In this document: positions 37,137 through 46,466 of the stretch, piece after piece
Layout of the letters: every line of letters begins with the position of its first letter
Position numbering within the stretch: position 1 is the stretch's first letter
Origin: Candidatus Saccharimonadota bacterium
Lineage (GTDB): Bacteria > Patescibacteriota > Saccharimonadia > Saccharimonadales > UBA10212
Direction of reading: 5' to 3'
DNA: 55,066 bases
NCBI GenBank assembly: GCA_016187125.1
Contig: JACPKF010000004.1
Coordinates: forward strand, 23,868 to 78,933
The notes under the pieces: model-generated
The model's database searches: none
What the model was told of the DNA's origin: nothing
The model's input: the letters and a program-made list of their open reading frames with translations, nothing else
Translations under genes and position numbers: made by a program

Positions 37137-38276
37137 TTAGTCATGTATGATTTTTGTGCAGCCGCAGCTGCCGCTAATACGCCTCCCACTCCCAGTCTTG
37201 GTCACGCGGGTTTTAACATTTTTGGCGTGGCACCCGGGACATTCTTTGGAGACAAATTCGCAGTCTTCCTCGGAGGCTTGATTGCCATAGCCAGCCAGCC
37301 GCAACTGACTTTCGATTGAACCATCAAGAAGGCCGTTAGAACGCAGCGTAACACCGCAAGCACTGAAAGACATGCCCATTTGATAAGCCCGAAATCCATC
37401 TATCTCAAGCTCTCTGTGAAGGACGGCGAGCTCAGTTGTTGTCAGACGCGGCATTATGTCAGTTGTTCCCTCTTGGTGCGCCTTGAAACGTTTCTGCATA
37501 GTCGCTGACATCTTGTACATCATTGTGTCGTTGAACCAGCCGAGGCTCTGTAGCCTGACACATTCTTCGATCAAGTCATGTTGCTGGCAGACAAAGTCGT
37601 AAGTGTTGCGGTAGTCGGTCGGACGGCGGCCGGCGTACCATTGTCCCCCAAATTGGGCAGTTAGACTTTGGTCGTAGATGCCGGTTAGTTTATCTGTTAA
37701 AAAGGCTTGATCCTGCTCCGTTAAATCAGCACGAATACGTTGGCCGAGAAGTTCACCGGCTTCAGGCTCAATACCAAAATAGGCATATATAGCTTCCATG
37801 CCCTGGCGGTTTGAACCATCCAGGCTTTGTGAGCTGATAGATATCATATGGCCATCTGGTGCACGGGATAGGACACGCAGCATGGTTTGTTGGCGCCTAA
37901 CGTTATAGCCGCCGACGTCTTCTTCTGCGCTCAAAAGCTCCGGCGGAAAATCCGATACAACGATCATCGTGTTAGGCCCTTTGCCCTGTGCCATTTCAAC
38001 GAGTTCATGAAACTCGTATCGCTCTAGACCACGCCGGCGTTTTTCAAACCGCAAATTAGGATTTAGCTCGGCTATTTTTTCTGCTTCGTCAAGCGACTTC
38101 TTGGTAACCTCATCCATACCGCGGCCATCTTCACCAATTAAATCATAGCCATTAAACCGCAATTCAAAATCGGTACGCATGTTGCCATCAACCAGCTCGG
38201 CGAATTGAGTTTTCAGGTCGTATCGAAATTCTTGTTCGCGCTGCCTCTGAATTTCAGAAGAGACTAGTGTTTCCAA
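37137..38276 (-). CDS. Uncharacterised protein with C-terminal Cys-rich zinc-ribbon-like motif
   Basis: C-terminus ECPGCHAKNVKTRVTKTGSGRRISGSCGCTKI. Start proposed at TTG 38276 (SD AAGGGG) rather than the track start 38357. Confidence 0.6.
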   Translation of the reverse strand: METLVSSEIQRQREQEFRYDLKTQFAELVDGNMRTDFELRFNGYDLIGEDGRGMDEVTKKSLDEAEKIAELNPNLRFEKRRRGLERYEFHELVEMAQGKGPNTMIVVSDFPPELLSAEEDVGGYNVRRQQTMLRVLSRAPDGHMISISSQSLDGSNRQGMEAIYAYFGIEPEAGELLGQRIRADLTEQDQAFLTDKLTGIYDQSLTAQFGGQWYAGRRPTDYRNTYDFVCQQHDLIEECVRLQSLGWFNDTMMYKMSATMQKRFKAHQEGTTDIMPRLTTTELAVLHRELEIDGFRAYQMGMSFSACGVTLRSNGLLDGSIESQLRLAGYGNQASEEDCEFVSKECPGCHAKNVKTRVTKTGSGRRISGSCGCTKIIHD

Positions 38277-38283
38277 AAAAATA

Positions 38284-38304
38284 CCCCTTGCCCAAAGCAA
38301 GAGG
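38284..38304 (-). promoter_or_regulatory. SD-sequestering or terminator-like hairpin CCTCTTGC-TTTGG-GCAAGGGG followed by TATTTTTTT
   Basis: 8-bp stem with two G-U pairs, containing the proposed SD AAGGGG, then a T7 run. Confidence 0.5.
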
Positions 38305-38340
38305 TCAAATGTCCAAAAAACTGACTCTCCTGCTCGGGAG

Positions 38341-38373
38341 CCCCACCCAATTTTCATCGAAAATTGGGTGGGG
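38341..38373 (-). promoter_or_regulatory. 15-bp perfect hairpin CCCCACCCAATTTTC-GAT-GAAAATTGGGTGGGG after the putative aptamer
   Basis: Read directly. Confidence 0.75.
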
Positions 38374-38375
38374 TA

Positions 38376-38482
38376 AAGCTGTATCGGACTCTCCTCTCAC
38401 CTTTCGACAGGCTCAAGGTAAACCGTTGCGGCACAGTCCTCGATTCACACGAGGTTCCAGCCAGCCTGCCGGTAGGCAGGCA
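38376..38482 (-). ncRNA. Cobalamin-riboswitch-like aptamer
   Basis: GGAA-CCTCGTGTGAATCGAGG-ACTGTGCCGCAACGGT ... GAGAGTCCGATAC, in the order of the cobalamin riboswitch core (P3 hairpin, CCGCAACxGU, B12-box-like AGUCxGAUAC). Confidence 0.7.
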
Positions 38483-38565
38483 ACTTAATTTATTAAAGTA
38501 AGTCAATCTTAACACAAGCTGTCGCCCAAAAACGTAGTATTTTTGGCTCCGGATTAGGATTCGAG

Positions 38566-39081
38566 TTATTTTGCTCTTCTAGCTTGCCGAGCAGCCTGGG
38601 CCTTCTTGATATTTGCCCTTTGGGCTTGACGTTGAGCCGGAGTCGGCTTTTTTGCTTCGGGTATGTTACGGCGATCTTTTGCCCTAAATATATCGCCGCC
38701 TACATGTATTGGTTTAGTGCCTAAATTTTCTAGTAGTTGTTTGGCGTCCTCATCGTCAGACACCAGTGTATTGCCTTCTTTATGGGCTTTGTCTTTGCTG
38801 ACCAGCCAAGCTTGAGTGGCCCAGGAACCACTTGAGCGATGACCAGCCAGTCTCTCCAAACCACCGGTCTTACCTACGTCCTGGACACGGAAACTGACAA
38901 ACTCTTCTTTCGGCCGGACCACAATTCGATAGTAATCGCCAGTGCCTTTAGTGCCTGGTTTGGACCGCTGGCGGCCAGCTGGCTGGCGAAGCGCTCGCTG
39001 CCGGCTTGACATACTTTTCCATTTGGCTTGAGCTTTTTTTATATTGGCTCTAGCCGCCTTAATCTGTTTGGCTGTTGCCAT
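38566..39081 (-). CDS. Conserved-looking basic protein with repeated ARANIKKAQA motifs at both ends
   Basis: RANIKKAQA near N- and C-termini; 171 aa. Confidence 0.55.
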   Translation of the reverse strand: MATAKQIKAARANIKKAQAKWKSMSSRQRALRQPAGRQRSKPGTKGTGDYYRIVVRPKEEFVSFRVQDVGKTGGLERLAGHRSSGSWATQAWLVSKDKAHKEGNTLVSDDEDAKQLLENLGTKPIHVGGDIFRAKDRRNIPEAKKPTPAQRQAQRANIKKAQAARQARRAK

Positions 39082-39217
39082 GGCTTTCTCCCTCCATTTT
39101 ATTTAATCTTGTGTAATAATCAGGAATTTCCTTAAGCCGTACGCCGGCAACTTTGCTCCAGCCCGCGCTGATTTGGTCGCCAATTTTTCTGCTATCTTCG
39201 GGGTTTAAATTATTCAT
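39059..39217 (-). CDS. Short ORF MNNLNPEDSRKIGDQISAGWSKVAGVRLKEIPDYYTRLNKMEGESHGNSQTD*
   Basis: Hand translation; TAATG overlap with the SDR stop and overlap with the start of 38566..39081. Confidence 0.4.
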   Translation of the reverse strand: MNNLNPEDSRKIGDQISAGWSKVAGVRLKEIPDYYTRLNKMEGESHGNSQTD

Positions 39218-40020
39218 TAGCTTAACAAAGCTCCGCCGTCAACAACGATTTGACTGCCTGTCATGTAGCTGGCCATATCACTGGCTAGAAATAACACTGT
39301 TTTGCCGATTTCATCCGGCTCGCCCATGCGGTGCATCGGGATTTTAGCTAAAAAAGCGTCCATCACGGCTTTCATATCAACGCCTGGCTGGGCTGGGCTC
39401 TGCATTTTGGCTACTCCGGGTGTAGCGATACCGCCCGGCGCAATAGCATTGACCCAAATCTTGTGACTTGCCAATTCCAGTGCCACATTTTTAGTAAACC
39501 CCCAAAGCCCGTGCTTGGAAGCGTCATAATGAGCCAGTCCAACCATCGAAGGATGCAGCGCGTCGATTGAAGTGATATTGATAATTTTGCCTCCGTGGCC
39601 CTGGCTGATCATCTGCTCGGAGGCGTACTTGGTACAAAGATAAGCACCGTGTAAGTTAATGTCTAGGACTTTTTTGAAATCTTCATTAGCCATATCGTGC
39701 AGCGACTTAGCTGGATAAATACCGGCGTTATTGACCAAGATATCCAGACTAGCAAATTGGCCAACGGTAGTCTGGATCAATTTATTGACATCGTCGGCGC
39801 TCGATACATCAACATGAACGGCCAGCGCCGAACCTGCCCGCTTGGCGTTAAGCTCATCGGCCGCGGTTTTGGCGGCGGGGTCGTCTACATCAGCAATTAT
39901 TACGCTGGCACCGGCTTCATGCAAACGATCGGCTATGCCCTTCCCTATACCCACAGCTCCACCTGTCACCACGGCGGTTTTGTTGGCTAAATTAAGGAGT
40001 TCATTGATTGGTATAGGCAT
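39217..40020 (-). CDS. Short-chain dehydrogenase/reductase
   Basis: VVTGGAVGIGKGIADRL, LVNNAGIYP, YDASKHGLWGFTK. Confidence 0.9.
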   Translation of the reverse strand: MPIPINELLNLANKTAVVTGGAVGIGKGIADRLHEAGASVIIADVDDPAAKTAADELNAKRAGSALAVHVDVSSADDVNKLIQTTVGQFASLDILVNNAGIYPAKSLHDMANEDFKKVLDINLHGAYLCTKYASEQMISQGHGGKIINITSIDALHPSMVGLAHYDASKHGLWGFTKNVALELASHKIWVNAIAPGGIATPGVAKMQSPAQPGVDMKAVMDAFLAKIPMHRMGEPDEIGKTVLFLASDMASYMTGSQIVVDGGALLS

Positions 40021-40075
40021 AAGCTAAATTGTAAAATTTTTATCCGGCTGTTCTTGGCAAAAAGCTATGGCCGTC

Positions 40076-40579
40076 TTATTTTTTCTGAGTACTTTCGAAG
40101 TTGAGAACTTTCCATTTACCATCTTCTTTTTGCAGGTTAATCGTTACCACGTAGGTAACGCCGTCAGTGCCTTTGATTTCATATACCACTTTGCCAGTGC
40201 CGGCTTTGCCGGTTTCACCGCTGGCTTCTTTGCTGGTCATATTTGTCTTGGCATTTAAGATCGGCCCGGCCTGATCAACTATTGTTTTAAACTTGTCCTT
40301 ATCAGTCGCCGCAACTGCTTCTTTAGTCAGTAAGCTATAAGCGGCATCGGCGTTCTTACTTTGGACATCCTTTAGAAATTGGTTGCTGACCTTAGCCACT
40401 CCGCTGGTGGCCACATTAACAATTATGAATAGCGCTACTAACACTACGGCTACCACGGCTGCGATTTTTCGCCAAAGCGGCCACTTTTTTTTGTTTTTAA
40501 CGGTTTTTTGATCCGTGCTTGTCTCGGTCTTTAGATCGTTCCCGTCCTCATCCATTACTCCTGTCCTCCTTCTGTTCAT
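40076..40579 (-). CDS. Membrane-anchored hypothetical protein (DUF4878-like)
   Basis: TM segment then KVSNQFLKDVQSKNADAAYSLLT. Confidence 0.55.
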   Translation of the reverse strand: MNRRRTGVMDEDGNDLKTETSTDQKTVKNKKKWPLWRKIAAVVAVVLVALFIIVNVATSGVAKVSNQFLKDVQSKNADAAYSLLTKEAVAATDKDKFKTIVDQAGPILNAKTNMTSKEASGETGKAGTGKVVYEIKGTDGVTYVVTINLQKEDGKWKVLNFESTQKK

Positions 40580-40639
40580 ACTACCACATCTGGTTCATTA
40601 TACGGCTGATCTGAGTCTAAGGTAGCTTATTTGAGACAG

Positions 40640-42412
40640 TTATTTATAAAGACTGATGTTGCCGCTGGCTGAGCCGGCTGAGCCAGACACGCTGTATGAA
40701 AGCGCCATTCGGCCCTCAGAAATTGAACCTTTAATACTGCCCGACGCCGAGTAACTTTTACCCTCCAGCGAGCCGCTGGCACTGACACGGCCCGACACAT
40801 GGCCATCCTCACTCACTGTGCCAGAAATTGAAATACTCATATAAAAGGATGTGCCCTCAACGGATTGACGGTAACTGCCGCTGCCGCTCATGGAGCTACC
40901 AGAAACGTCAACGCTAGCGCTGGCAATACCGGTAGCGGCACTGCCACTGCCCGAATAAGTACCATCGTAGCTGGGTTTGGGTATTTCTTGAGCTGGGGTC
41001 TGGGCAGCTGGCGTGGGGGTAGACGAAGCCGGCGCCGTATATGGCGTAAACAAGCCGGGCACGTTTTGAGCGATCAAAGCAATTGGTATGCCATTAGCGT
41101 CAAGCTTTACCATCGGCAAGGTCTGGTTGATTTGACTGGGGTCGGTGGTATTTAGACCGATTGTAGAAGGGCCGGGCTCCTGGAAAAGCTTGGCAATGTC
41201 TGTGGTTTTGTCACCTGCCCAGCTGGTCCAGTCATAAAGCGTCTGCATATTGCCAACGCCATTTTCTTTCAGGTTATCGGCGACTTTTTTAACTTCATCG
41301 CCCTTGGCCATAAATTTCTTTATCGAATCAAAACTCAACTTACCATCTTTACCGCTCATTGACTCTTTGATCTTGGCAAAATTAGAAAGAGCCTTGCCTA
41401 AATCCTTGATACTAATGAGGGTGTTGGCGACTTTTAAAAACGCCGCGTCTTTGGCCTTGGTGAAAGCAGCGCCGGTTTCTTTGCTGAATAGGCCTAGATC
41501 GGCACCGGAGGAACCAACATCAAGCACCAAATTAGCGCCGGCAAACGATGTAGTAATGATATTGACAGCGTTAGCCAGTTTTTGGGCGCTGCCCAGAAGC
41601 GCCAGCTCGCTGGCGCCAGTATAAAGCCCGCCGACGAACAGAGCGATGTTACTACCAGTGGCTATAGCAGTGGCCGCCTTACTGCCGCTGTCAGCCATAC
41701 CGGCGTAACTGGCGGCGTTGGTCGACCATTGGTTATAAAAGTTATCAACGATAGCTTTGGCGTGTGTGATGTCGGTATTAAACAGTTTGGCAGCAGTTTT
41801 TATTCTTTGCCCCGCCGGTGCTACATCAACGGCCTTGAGCTTGTCCATATACTCTTGATCCTTTTTAATGTCCTCGCGGTGTTTATAAAACTCTTTGTAG
41901 GCCGGGTCCAGCGCGTAAGCTTTCGACACCAACCAGCTACCGCTATCAGAAAGCTTTGGCTCAGCATAGTTCGGTATAGCGGCCGCCACAGCGTCGAAGT
42001 TTTGGCTGGCAGCCTGCGCCGTTTTCCATTTATCCTTAACCGTCTGACCAAGTTTGAGCCAATCATCGTACGACATTTCACTGGGATTGGCCCTCAGCCA
42101 AGCATCACTGTAAACTTGAGCTTCGGCGTACTTAATAGATGTGTCGGCCAGCGCCCCTTCAAACATCTGGCCGTAAATCACGTCTTGGCTGGTGCTAGGT
42201 TTAGTCAAGACTTTGGAGTTGTTACTAGCACCAAGGTTAAGCACACCGATTGCTACAAAAATCAGCAATGACAAAACGGCAAAGCTGCCGCCAACCAGAC
42301 TTTTTTTGGTTCTGCTTTTAAAAATTCTCTGGAAAGCTGTTGGCTTTACAAAGCCGACGATCGCTAAAATCAAGCTGATAAGCAGTAGTGCTACTAACGC
42401 TATATCCATCAC
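40640..42412 (-). CDS. Large hypothetical membrane/secreted protein with Gly/Ser-rich beta C-terminus
   Basis: N-terminal TM segments; SGSGSAATGIASASVDVSGSSMSGSGSY. Confidence 0.6.
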   Translation of the reverse strand: MMDIALVALLLISLILAIVGFVKPTAFQRIFKSRTKKSLVGGSFAVLSLLIFVAIGVLNLGASNNSKVLTKPSTSQDVIYGQMFEGALADTSIKYAEAQVYSDAWLRANPSEMSYDDWLKLGQTVKDKWKTAQAASQNFDAVAAAIPNYAEPKLSDSGSWLVSKAYALDPAYKEFYKHREDIKKDQEYMDKLKAVDVAPAGQRIKTAAKLFNTDITHAKAIVDNFYNQWSTNAASYAGMADSGSKAATAIATGSNIALFVGGLYTGASELALLGSAQKLANAVNIITTSFAGANLVLDVGSSGADLGLFSKETGAAFTKAKDAAFLKVANTLISIKDLGKALSNFAKIKESMSGKDGKLSFDSIKKFMAKGDEVKKVADNLKENGVGNMQTLYDWTSWAGDKTTDIAKLFQEPGPSTIGLNTTDPSQINQTLPMVKLDANGIPIALIAQNVPGLFTPYTAPASSTPTPAAQTPAQEIPKPSYDGTYSGSGSAATGIASASVDVSGSSMSGSGSYRQSVEGTSFYMSISISGTVSEDGHVSGRVSASGSLEGKSYSASGSIKGSISEGRMALSYSVSGSAGSASGNISLYK

Positions 42413-42507
42413 GTTTCCTAAAAATTGATTTTGGCCCTCTATGGGATTTATGTCAATCTCGTGGTAGATTGTGTTTAGTATTAATTATGGGTTGGGAGGA
42501 GAGGATC

Positions 42508-43227
42508 ATGAATAAGTTTATTAATAAATATAAACCTTGGCTGCTAGTAGCCCTGGTTATTGTCGTGGCCGGTGGTGTCTGGCTGGCTACCAAAAGTGAC
42601 AACACCACGACTAAAACGAGTGTAAACAAAGAGCTCCAAGACAAATGTAAAACTGAAGTCAACGATGATACATTTTGTAAGTTCGTCGGCAGTTTCGGTA
42701 ACGCCGGTGATTACAAGGTCAGCGTTAACTCTACCGCTCCAGAGGGAACTTCAGTCCTAGAACTAGCCAATGACAGCCAAGGCAATAGCTCCATGGTGGC
42801 TAAACAAAATGGCCAAGAACAAGCTAACATTATTGTCTTTAGCAGCACTACTTACTCCAAAGACTACAGCGATGGCAAGTGGTTCAAGTATAGTTCCAGT
42901 GACAGTAGCAAACCAACGACGCTGGACTTGAAAAAAGAGTTCGCCAAAGGCGACTTTAAGGGCGACAACGGCCAAAAATTAGAATACAAAAAGATTACCA
43001 CCGAAAAATGCGGAAAATTGAGTTGCTACAAATATCAAATCGTAGACCCCCAAAAGACCAGCCAAGAGGGTTTTATCTGGTTTGACACAAAGGACTATTT
43101 GCTACGACGCGTCACGGTCAAAGAAGGCACTACCAATGCCGACATGAGTCTTAGCTACTCATCAGTTAGCATTAGCGCGCCTTCTCCAACCAAGGATGAT
43201 CCGTCGGCCGATTCGCTAAGCCAGTAA
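42508..43227 (+). CDS. Secreted/membrane-anchored hypothetical protein
   Basis: Start MNKFINKYKPWLLVALVIVVAGGVWLA after SD GGAGGAGAGG. Confidence 0.6.
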   Translation: MNKFINKYKPWLLVALVIVVAGGVWLATKSDNTTTKTSVNKELQDKCKTEVNDDTFCKFVGSFGNAGDYKVSVNSTAPEGTSVLELANDSQGNSSMVAKQNGQEQANIIVFSSTTYSKDYSDGKWFKYSSSDSSKPTTLDLKKEFAKGDFKGDNGQKLEYKKITTEKCGKLSCYKYQIVDPQKTSQEGFIWFDTKDYLLRRVTVKEGTTNADMSLSYSSVSISAPSPTKDDPSADSLSQ

Positions 43228-43329
43228 AGTCTCGTCAGTTATATCGGTCATAGAACGCGATCGCTACTTTTGGGCGCCCTATTTGGTTTACCATGAACGA
43301 AGTCGAATGGCTCCTCGTGGTGATAGAAG

Positions 43330-44730
43330 TCAGAACAAAGTAGTCTGCTGATCTGAGCGCAGCGCTTGGCGATCTTCATCGCTAAACACATGCACGGTCC
43401 CATACTGACCGTCGTACCCAGGCTCTATATGGAGCTGGCCGCTGCGTACGCGCTTGATGGCTTCGGCGATGATCGGACTGCTGGCTGACTCAATAGTCTC
43501 TGGCGGTGCGTCCAGTAATATTTCCAGCTCGTTGCCTAAAGCTTCTAATAACCTCTCATACTGCGACAGAACTTTTTGGGTTCCAACTTTCACGCCTAGG
43601 GCTTCGGCAATGATTTCTTCTAGCGGCACTAGCGACCAATAATCAGGCGCCCCGGCCGGCTTAAAGTTTTCAGCCCGATCAGCTAGTTTTTCAACCCGAG
43701 ACAAAACACCAACCGTCACCCGGCGGCCACAGACCGGACAGATAGCCTTATTTTTCTTAGTTTCTGTCGGGCTGAAGCGAACTTGATGGGCGCTGTGGCC
43801 GTCGTAATGATACTTACCTTCCTCGGGGAAAAATTCGATTGTGCCAATGAGTCTCGTCTCAACATCCTCGCGCTGGCTTGCCCTGGCTGGAGCGCCACGC
43901 CGTAGGGCCTTGCCTATACCAACGTAGCTAAGCTCCCCGTCAAATTTGGTAGCTTCACGGGCTATTTTGGAGGCCGAGTGAGCGTCGGAGCTAGAAATCA
44001 GAGCTACATTATCCAGCCCGCTTAGTCGCCAGTTCATTGGCGGATCACTAGACAATCCTGTTTCAATTGCCAAAATCCTTGGTGTTAATTCGCCGTAACA
44101 TTCTTCAAGACTGTCAAAACCAGACATCGAGCCGAAAATACTAAACCATGGTGTCCAAGCATGAGCCGGAATCACCAAAGCTTGAGGATGAGTGGCAATC
44201 GCTATTTCGGCAACCTGCTTAGCGCTAAGACCGACAATCGGCCGGCCATCGCTGGCCAGTTTGGCACCACGGGCCTCCAGGCGGCGGTTGAAATCGTCAG
44301 CGGCTTCCAGCGTGGGCAACATGATAAGTGTATGAACCCGGCGGCCCTGCCCGGCTTGCTGATAAATACTGGAGATTTCTACGCTTAGTATAAATCGCGT
44401 ACTAGCGTTATCGGCTGCGTCTTTTAAAACAAAAAGTCCCGGCTCCGGTGCAGCAGTCAGTTGCTGGTTAATTTCACCGAACCACTGCGGATGTGTAAAG
44501 TCACCGGTGCCAAGTACGGTGATACCCTTTTTTCGGGCATACTCGTCGAGTAGTGGCAGGGTTAGATTTTTGGAAGTAGCTCGGGCAAAGCGCGAGTGGA
44601 TATGAAAGTCAGCGTAATAAACCACGCTTTTATTGTAAGACAAATAGCGTCCGCTTTGGCTCCGCTTGTCGGTCAAGAACCCCTTAGAGGGATAAAGAAA
44701 AGTGAGGCACAACCCAAGCCACTGTCCCAT
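43330..44730 (-). CDS. PHP-domain protein, Endonuclease Q-like
   Basis: YYADFHIHSRFARATSKNLTLPLLDEYARKKGITVLGTGDFTHPQW, CPVCGRRVTVGVLSRVEKLADR. N-terminus probably over-extended in the track. Confidence 0.75.
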   Translation of the reverse strand: MGQWLGLCLTFLYPSKGFLTDKRSQSGRYLSYNKSVVYYADFHIHSRFARATSKNLTLPLLDEYARKKGITVLGTGDFTHPQWFGEINQQLTAAPEPGLFVLKDAADNASTRFILSVEISSIYQQAGQGRRVHTLIMLPTLEAADDFNRRLEARGAKLASDGRPIVGLSAKQVAEIAIATHPQALVIPAHAWTPWFSIFGSMSGFDSLEECYGELTPRILAIETGLSSDPPMNWRLSGLDNVALISSSDAHSASKIAREATKFDGELSYVGIGKALRRGAPARASQREDVETRLIGTIEFFPEEGKYHYDGHSAHQVRFSPTETKKNKAICPVCGRRVTVGVLSRVEKLADRAENFKPAGAPDYWSLVPLEEIIAEALGVKVGTQKVLSQYERLLEALGNELEILLDAPPETIESASSPIIAEAIKRVRSGQLHIEPGYDGQYGTVHVFSDEDRQALRSDQQTTLF

Positions 44731-44796
44731 TTTTATGAGTTTTACACCTTAAAACGGGACAAATTAACAGTCGCCGCTCTTAAAAGAAATCTGTAG

Positions 44797-45144
44797 CTAC
44801 TCAACCATGTTCTGAACAGCTTTGACGGACTTTGCCAGTATGCGTGGAGGTGCTTTCTCAATAAATACAGCATTCCGAGTGATGTAATCCACGCTCCTAA
44901 CTTGAAATGGCAGTATGGCTCCAGTGGTTTTAGTACCCGTAAGAACTATTTCAAACGGTAAACCAATAGCTTTGCTGGTTATAGGCATAATAACAGCCAG
45001 TCGTGTGTGTTCTGCCATCTCTTTGTACGACAAGACAATAACCGGCCTTCTACCCGACTGCTCATGACCGACTCTAGGATCAAGTATCATCCAAGCAATA
45101 TCGCCACGATCAGGGATGTATTTACTTTGAGTAGTCATCATCAA
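44797..45144 (-). CDS. mazF: MazF/PemK-type toxin
   Basis: YIPDRGDIAWMILDPRVGHEQSGRRPVIVLSYKEMAEHTRLAVIMPIT; VRSVDYITRN. Confidence 0.88.
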   Translation of the reverse strand: MMMTTQSKYIPDRGDIAWMILDPRVGHEQSGRRPVIVLSYKEMAEHTRLAVIMPITSKAIGLPFEIVLTGTKTTGAILPFQVRSVDYITRNAVFIEKAPPRILAKSVKAVQNMVE

Positions 45145-45391
45145 TTATCTCAGCCCCGACATCCGGGCCCCAATCCACCAGAGGATGAATGCTCTCAGGA
45201 GTTACGCCTTTAAGCATAGCTTCGAGGGTGAAGCTGTTATCTTCATCGACTGGGGTTAAAATAATAGACCGGCCTTTGAGACTTATGTCTAGGGTTTGGT
45301 TGGGTTTAAGGCGAGCTGCCTCTACTACCTTCTTGGGTAAGCGAACACCGGCGCTATTGCCCCATTTTTGTAAATTTTGTGTGATGTTCAT
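45122..45391 (-). CDS. mazE: MazE/AbrB-type antitoxin
   Basis: MNITQNLQKWGNSAGVRLPKKVVEAARL. Confidence 0.88.
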   Translation of the reverse strand: MNITQNLQKWGNSAGVRLPKKVVEAARLKPNQTLDISLKGRSIILTPVDEDNSFTLEAMLKGVTPESIHPLVDWGPDVGAEIIDDDYSK

Positions 45392-45643
45392 AGTTAACTC
45401 CTTTATTTATATATACAAGTATATACAATGGAATGGTAAAAGTAAATCATAAAAAGTCCTTCGACTTCTTCGACTCATTCCATTCGCTCAGAACTTACGG
45501 TGCGCTCAGGACATTCAACTCGGCCGTAGTAACTCTGGATCAGAAGTTCGCAGATACGTATAGGGATCGAATGAATTTCATAACGATTTAAGAACCCGGT
45601 CGGGTTTTGCACTGTCCAATCGCTGTATAGGCTTTCGGTCAGT

Positions 45644-45928
45644 TTAAGCTGCTTGATTTCGTATTATCTGACGCAGTGTCACTTTGCCTTTGGTTGTTTT
45701 ATAGTACCTTTCGCGCCTAATGGCATCAAGTTTGGAGAGATGCCCTTCGAAATATACAAGTTCAACGGGTAAGCGTTTGGCTGTAGAGGTATTTTTGCCT
45801 TGACTATGCTCAGCGATCCGCCGGTTTAGATCATTGGTCGAACCAATGTAAAACTTACTGTCTTGGATTGATAATAAAACATATACGTACCAGAAAGTAT
45901 CCATAGGAAAATTATAGCCCCAAACCAC
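45644..45928 (-). CDS. GIY-YIG nuclease domain protein
   Basis: YVYVLLSIQDSKFYIGSTNDLNRRIAEH; start likely MDTFWYVYVLL. Confidence 0.85.
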   Translation of the reverse strand: MVWGYNFPMDTFWYVYVLLSIQDSKFYIGSTNDLNRRIAEHSQGKNTSTAKRLPVELVYFEGHLSKLDAIRRERYYKTTKGKVTLRQIIRNQAA

Positions 45929-46008
45929 TCTCTACGTTCAGGTTTAGGGCATGAACTATTCGCTTTACGATATGGCGTTGCCATGAACTTGAGCGAAGCG
46001 AATAGTTC

Positions 46009-46025
46009 ATGGCTCCGGAGGCCGG
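46009..46025. repeat. 17-bp copy of the tRNA-Asn 3' end (ATGGCTCCGGAGGCCGG)
   Basis: Identical to 46161..46177. Confidence 0.8.
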
Positions 46026-46161
46026 GTGAGCGCACATCTGCGGATCATGCTCGAAGTAAACTTCTGCGCGTGACCACTTGATGACCGAACCTCCGGTTCG
46101 AAATTCGCAGTCTGCGAATTCATACAAAAAAACCCGACCGCAAGGGTCAGGCATTTTTGTA

Positions 46162-46236
46162 TGGCTCCGGAGGCCGGACTCGAACCGGCAACCATTCGAT
46201 TAACAGTCGAATGCTCTACCATTGAGCTACTCCGGA
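46162..46236 (-). tRNA. tRNA-Asn (GTT) with encoded CCA
   Basis: TCCGGAGTAGCTCAATGGTAGAGCATTCGACTGTTAATCGAATGGTTGCCGGTTCGAGTCCGGCCTCCGGAGCCA folds as a cloverleaf. Confidence 0.95.
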
Positions 46237-46466
46237 ATGGCGCCTTCAGCTTATGAGACAAAACCGCTGGTTTTTTCTCATCGCCCAGTCGGCAAAGCCG
46301 CCCCTAACGGGCAAGCTGGGCTGCTCTTTTTCCTCCAAACAAAGCAAGGTAAAGAACAGATTGATTATAGGGGAGAGACTGGACTAGCGTCAAACTAAGC
46401 TAGGGATCTAAGGATATTATACCGGCTGCAACTTCCCCGTGGCACTTTTGATAGTGCTTATTTTTA

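Noticed and set aside
41582-42271. 229-aa ORF antisense to 40640..42412
   Set aside because: Sense gene has membrane/secreted domain layout; the antisense frame looks like a shadow ORF.
44797-45391. MazEF-like pair as a novel system
   Set aside because: Ordinary type II TA architecture; listed as features only.
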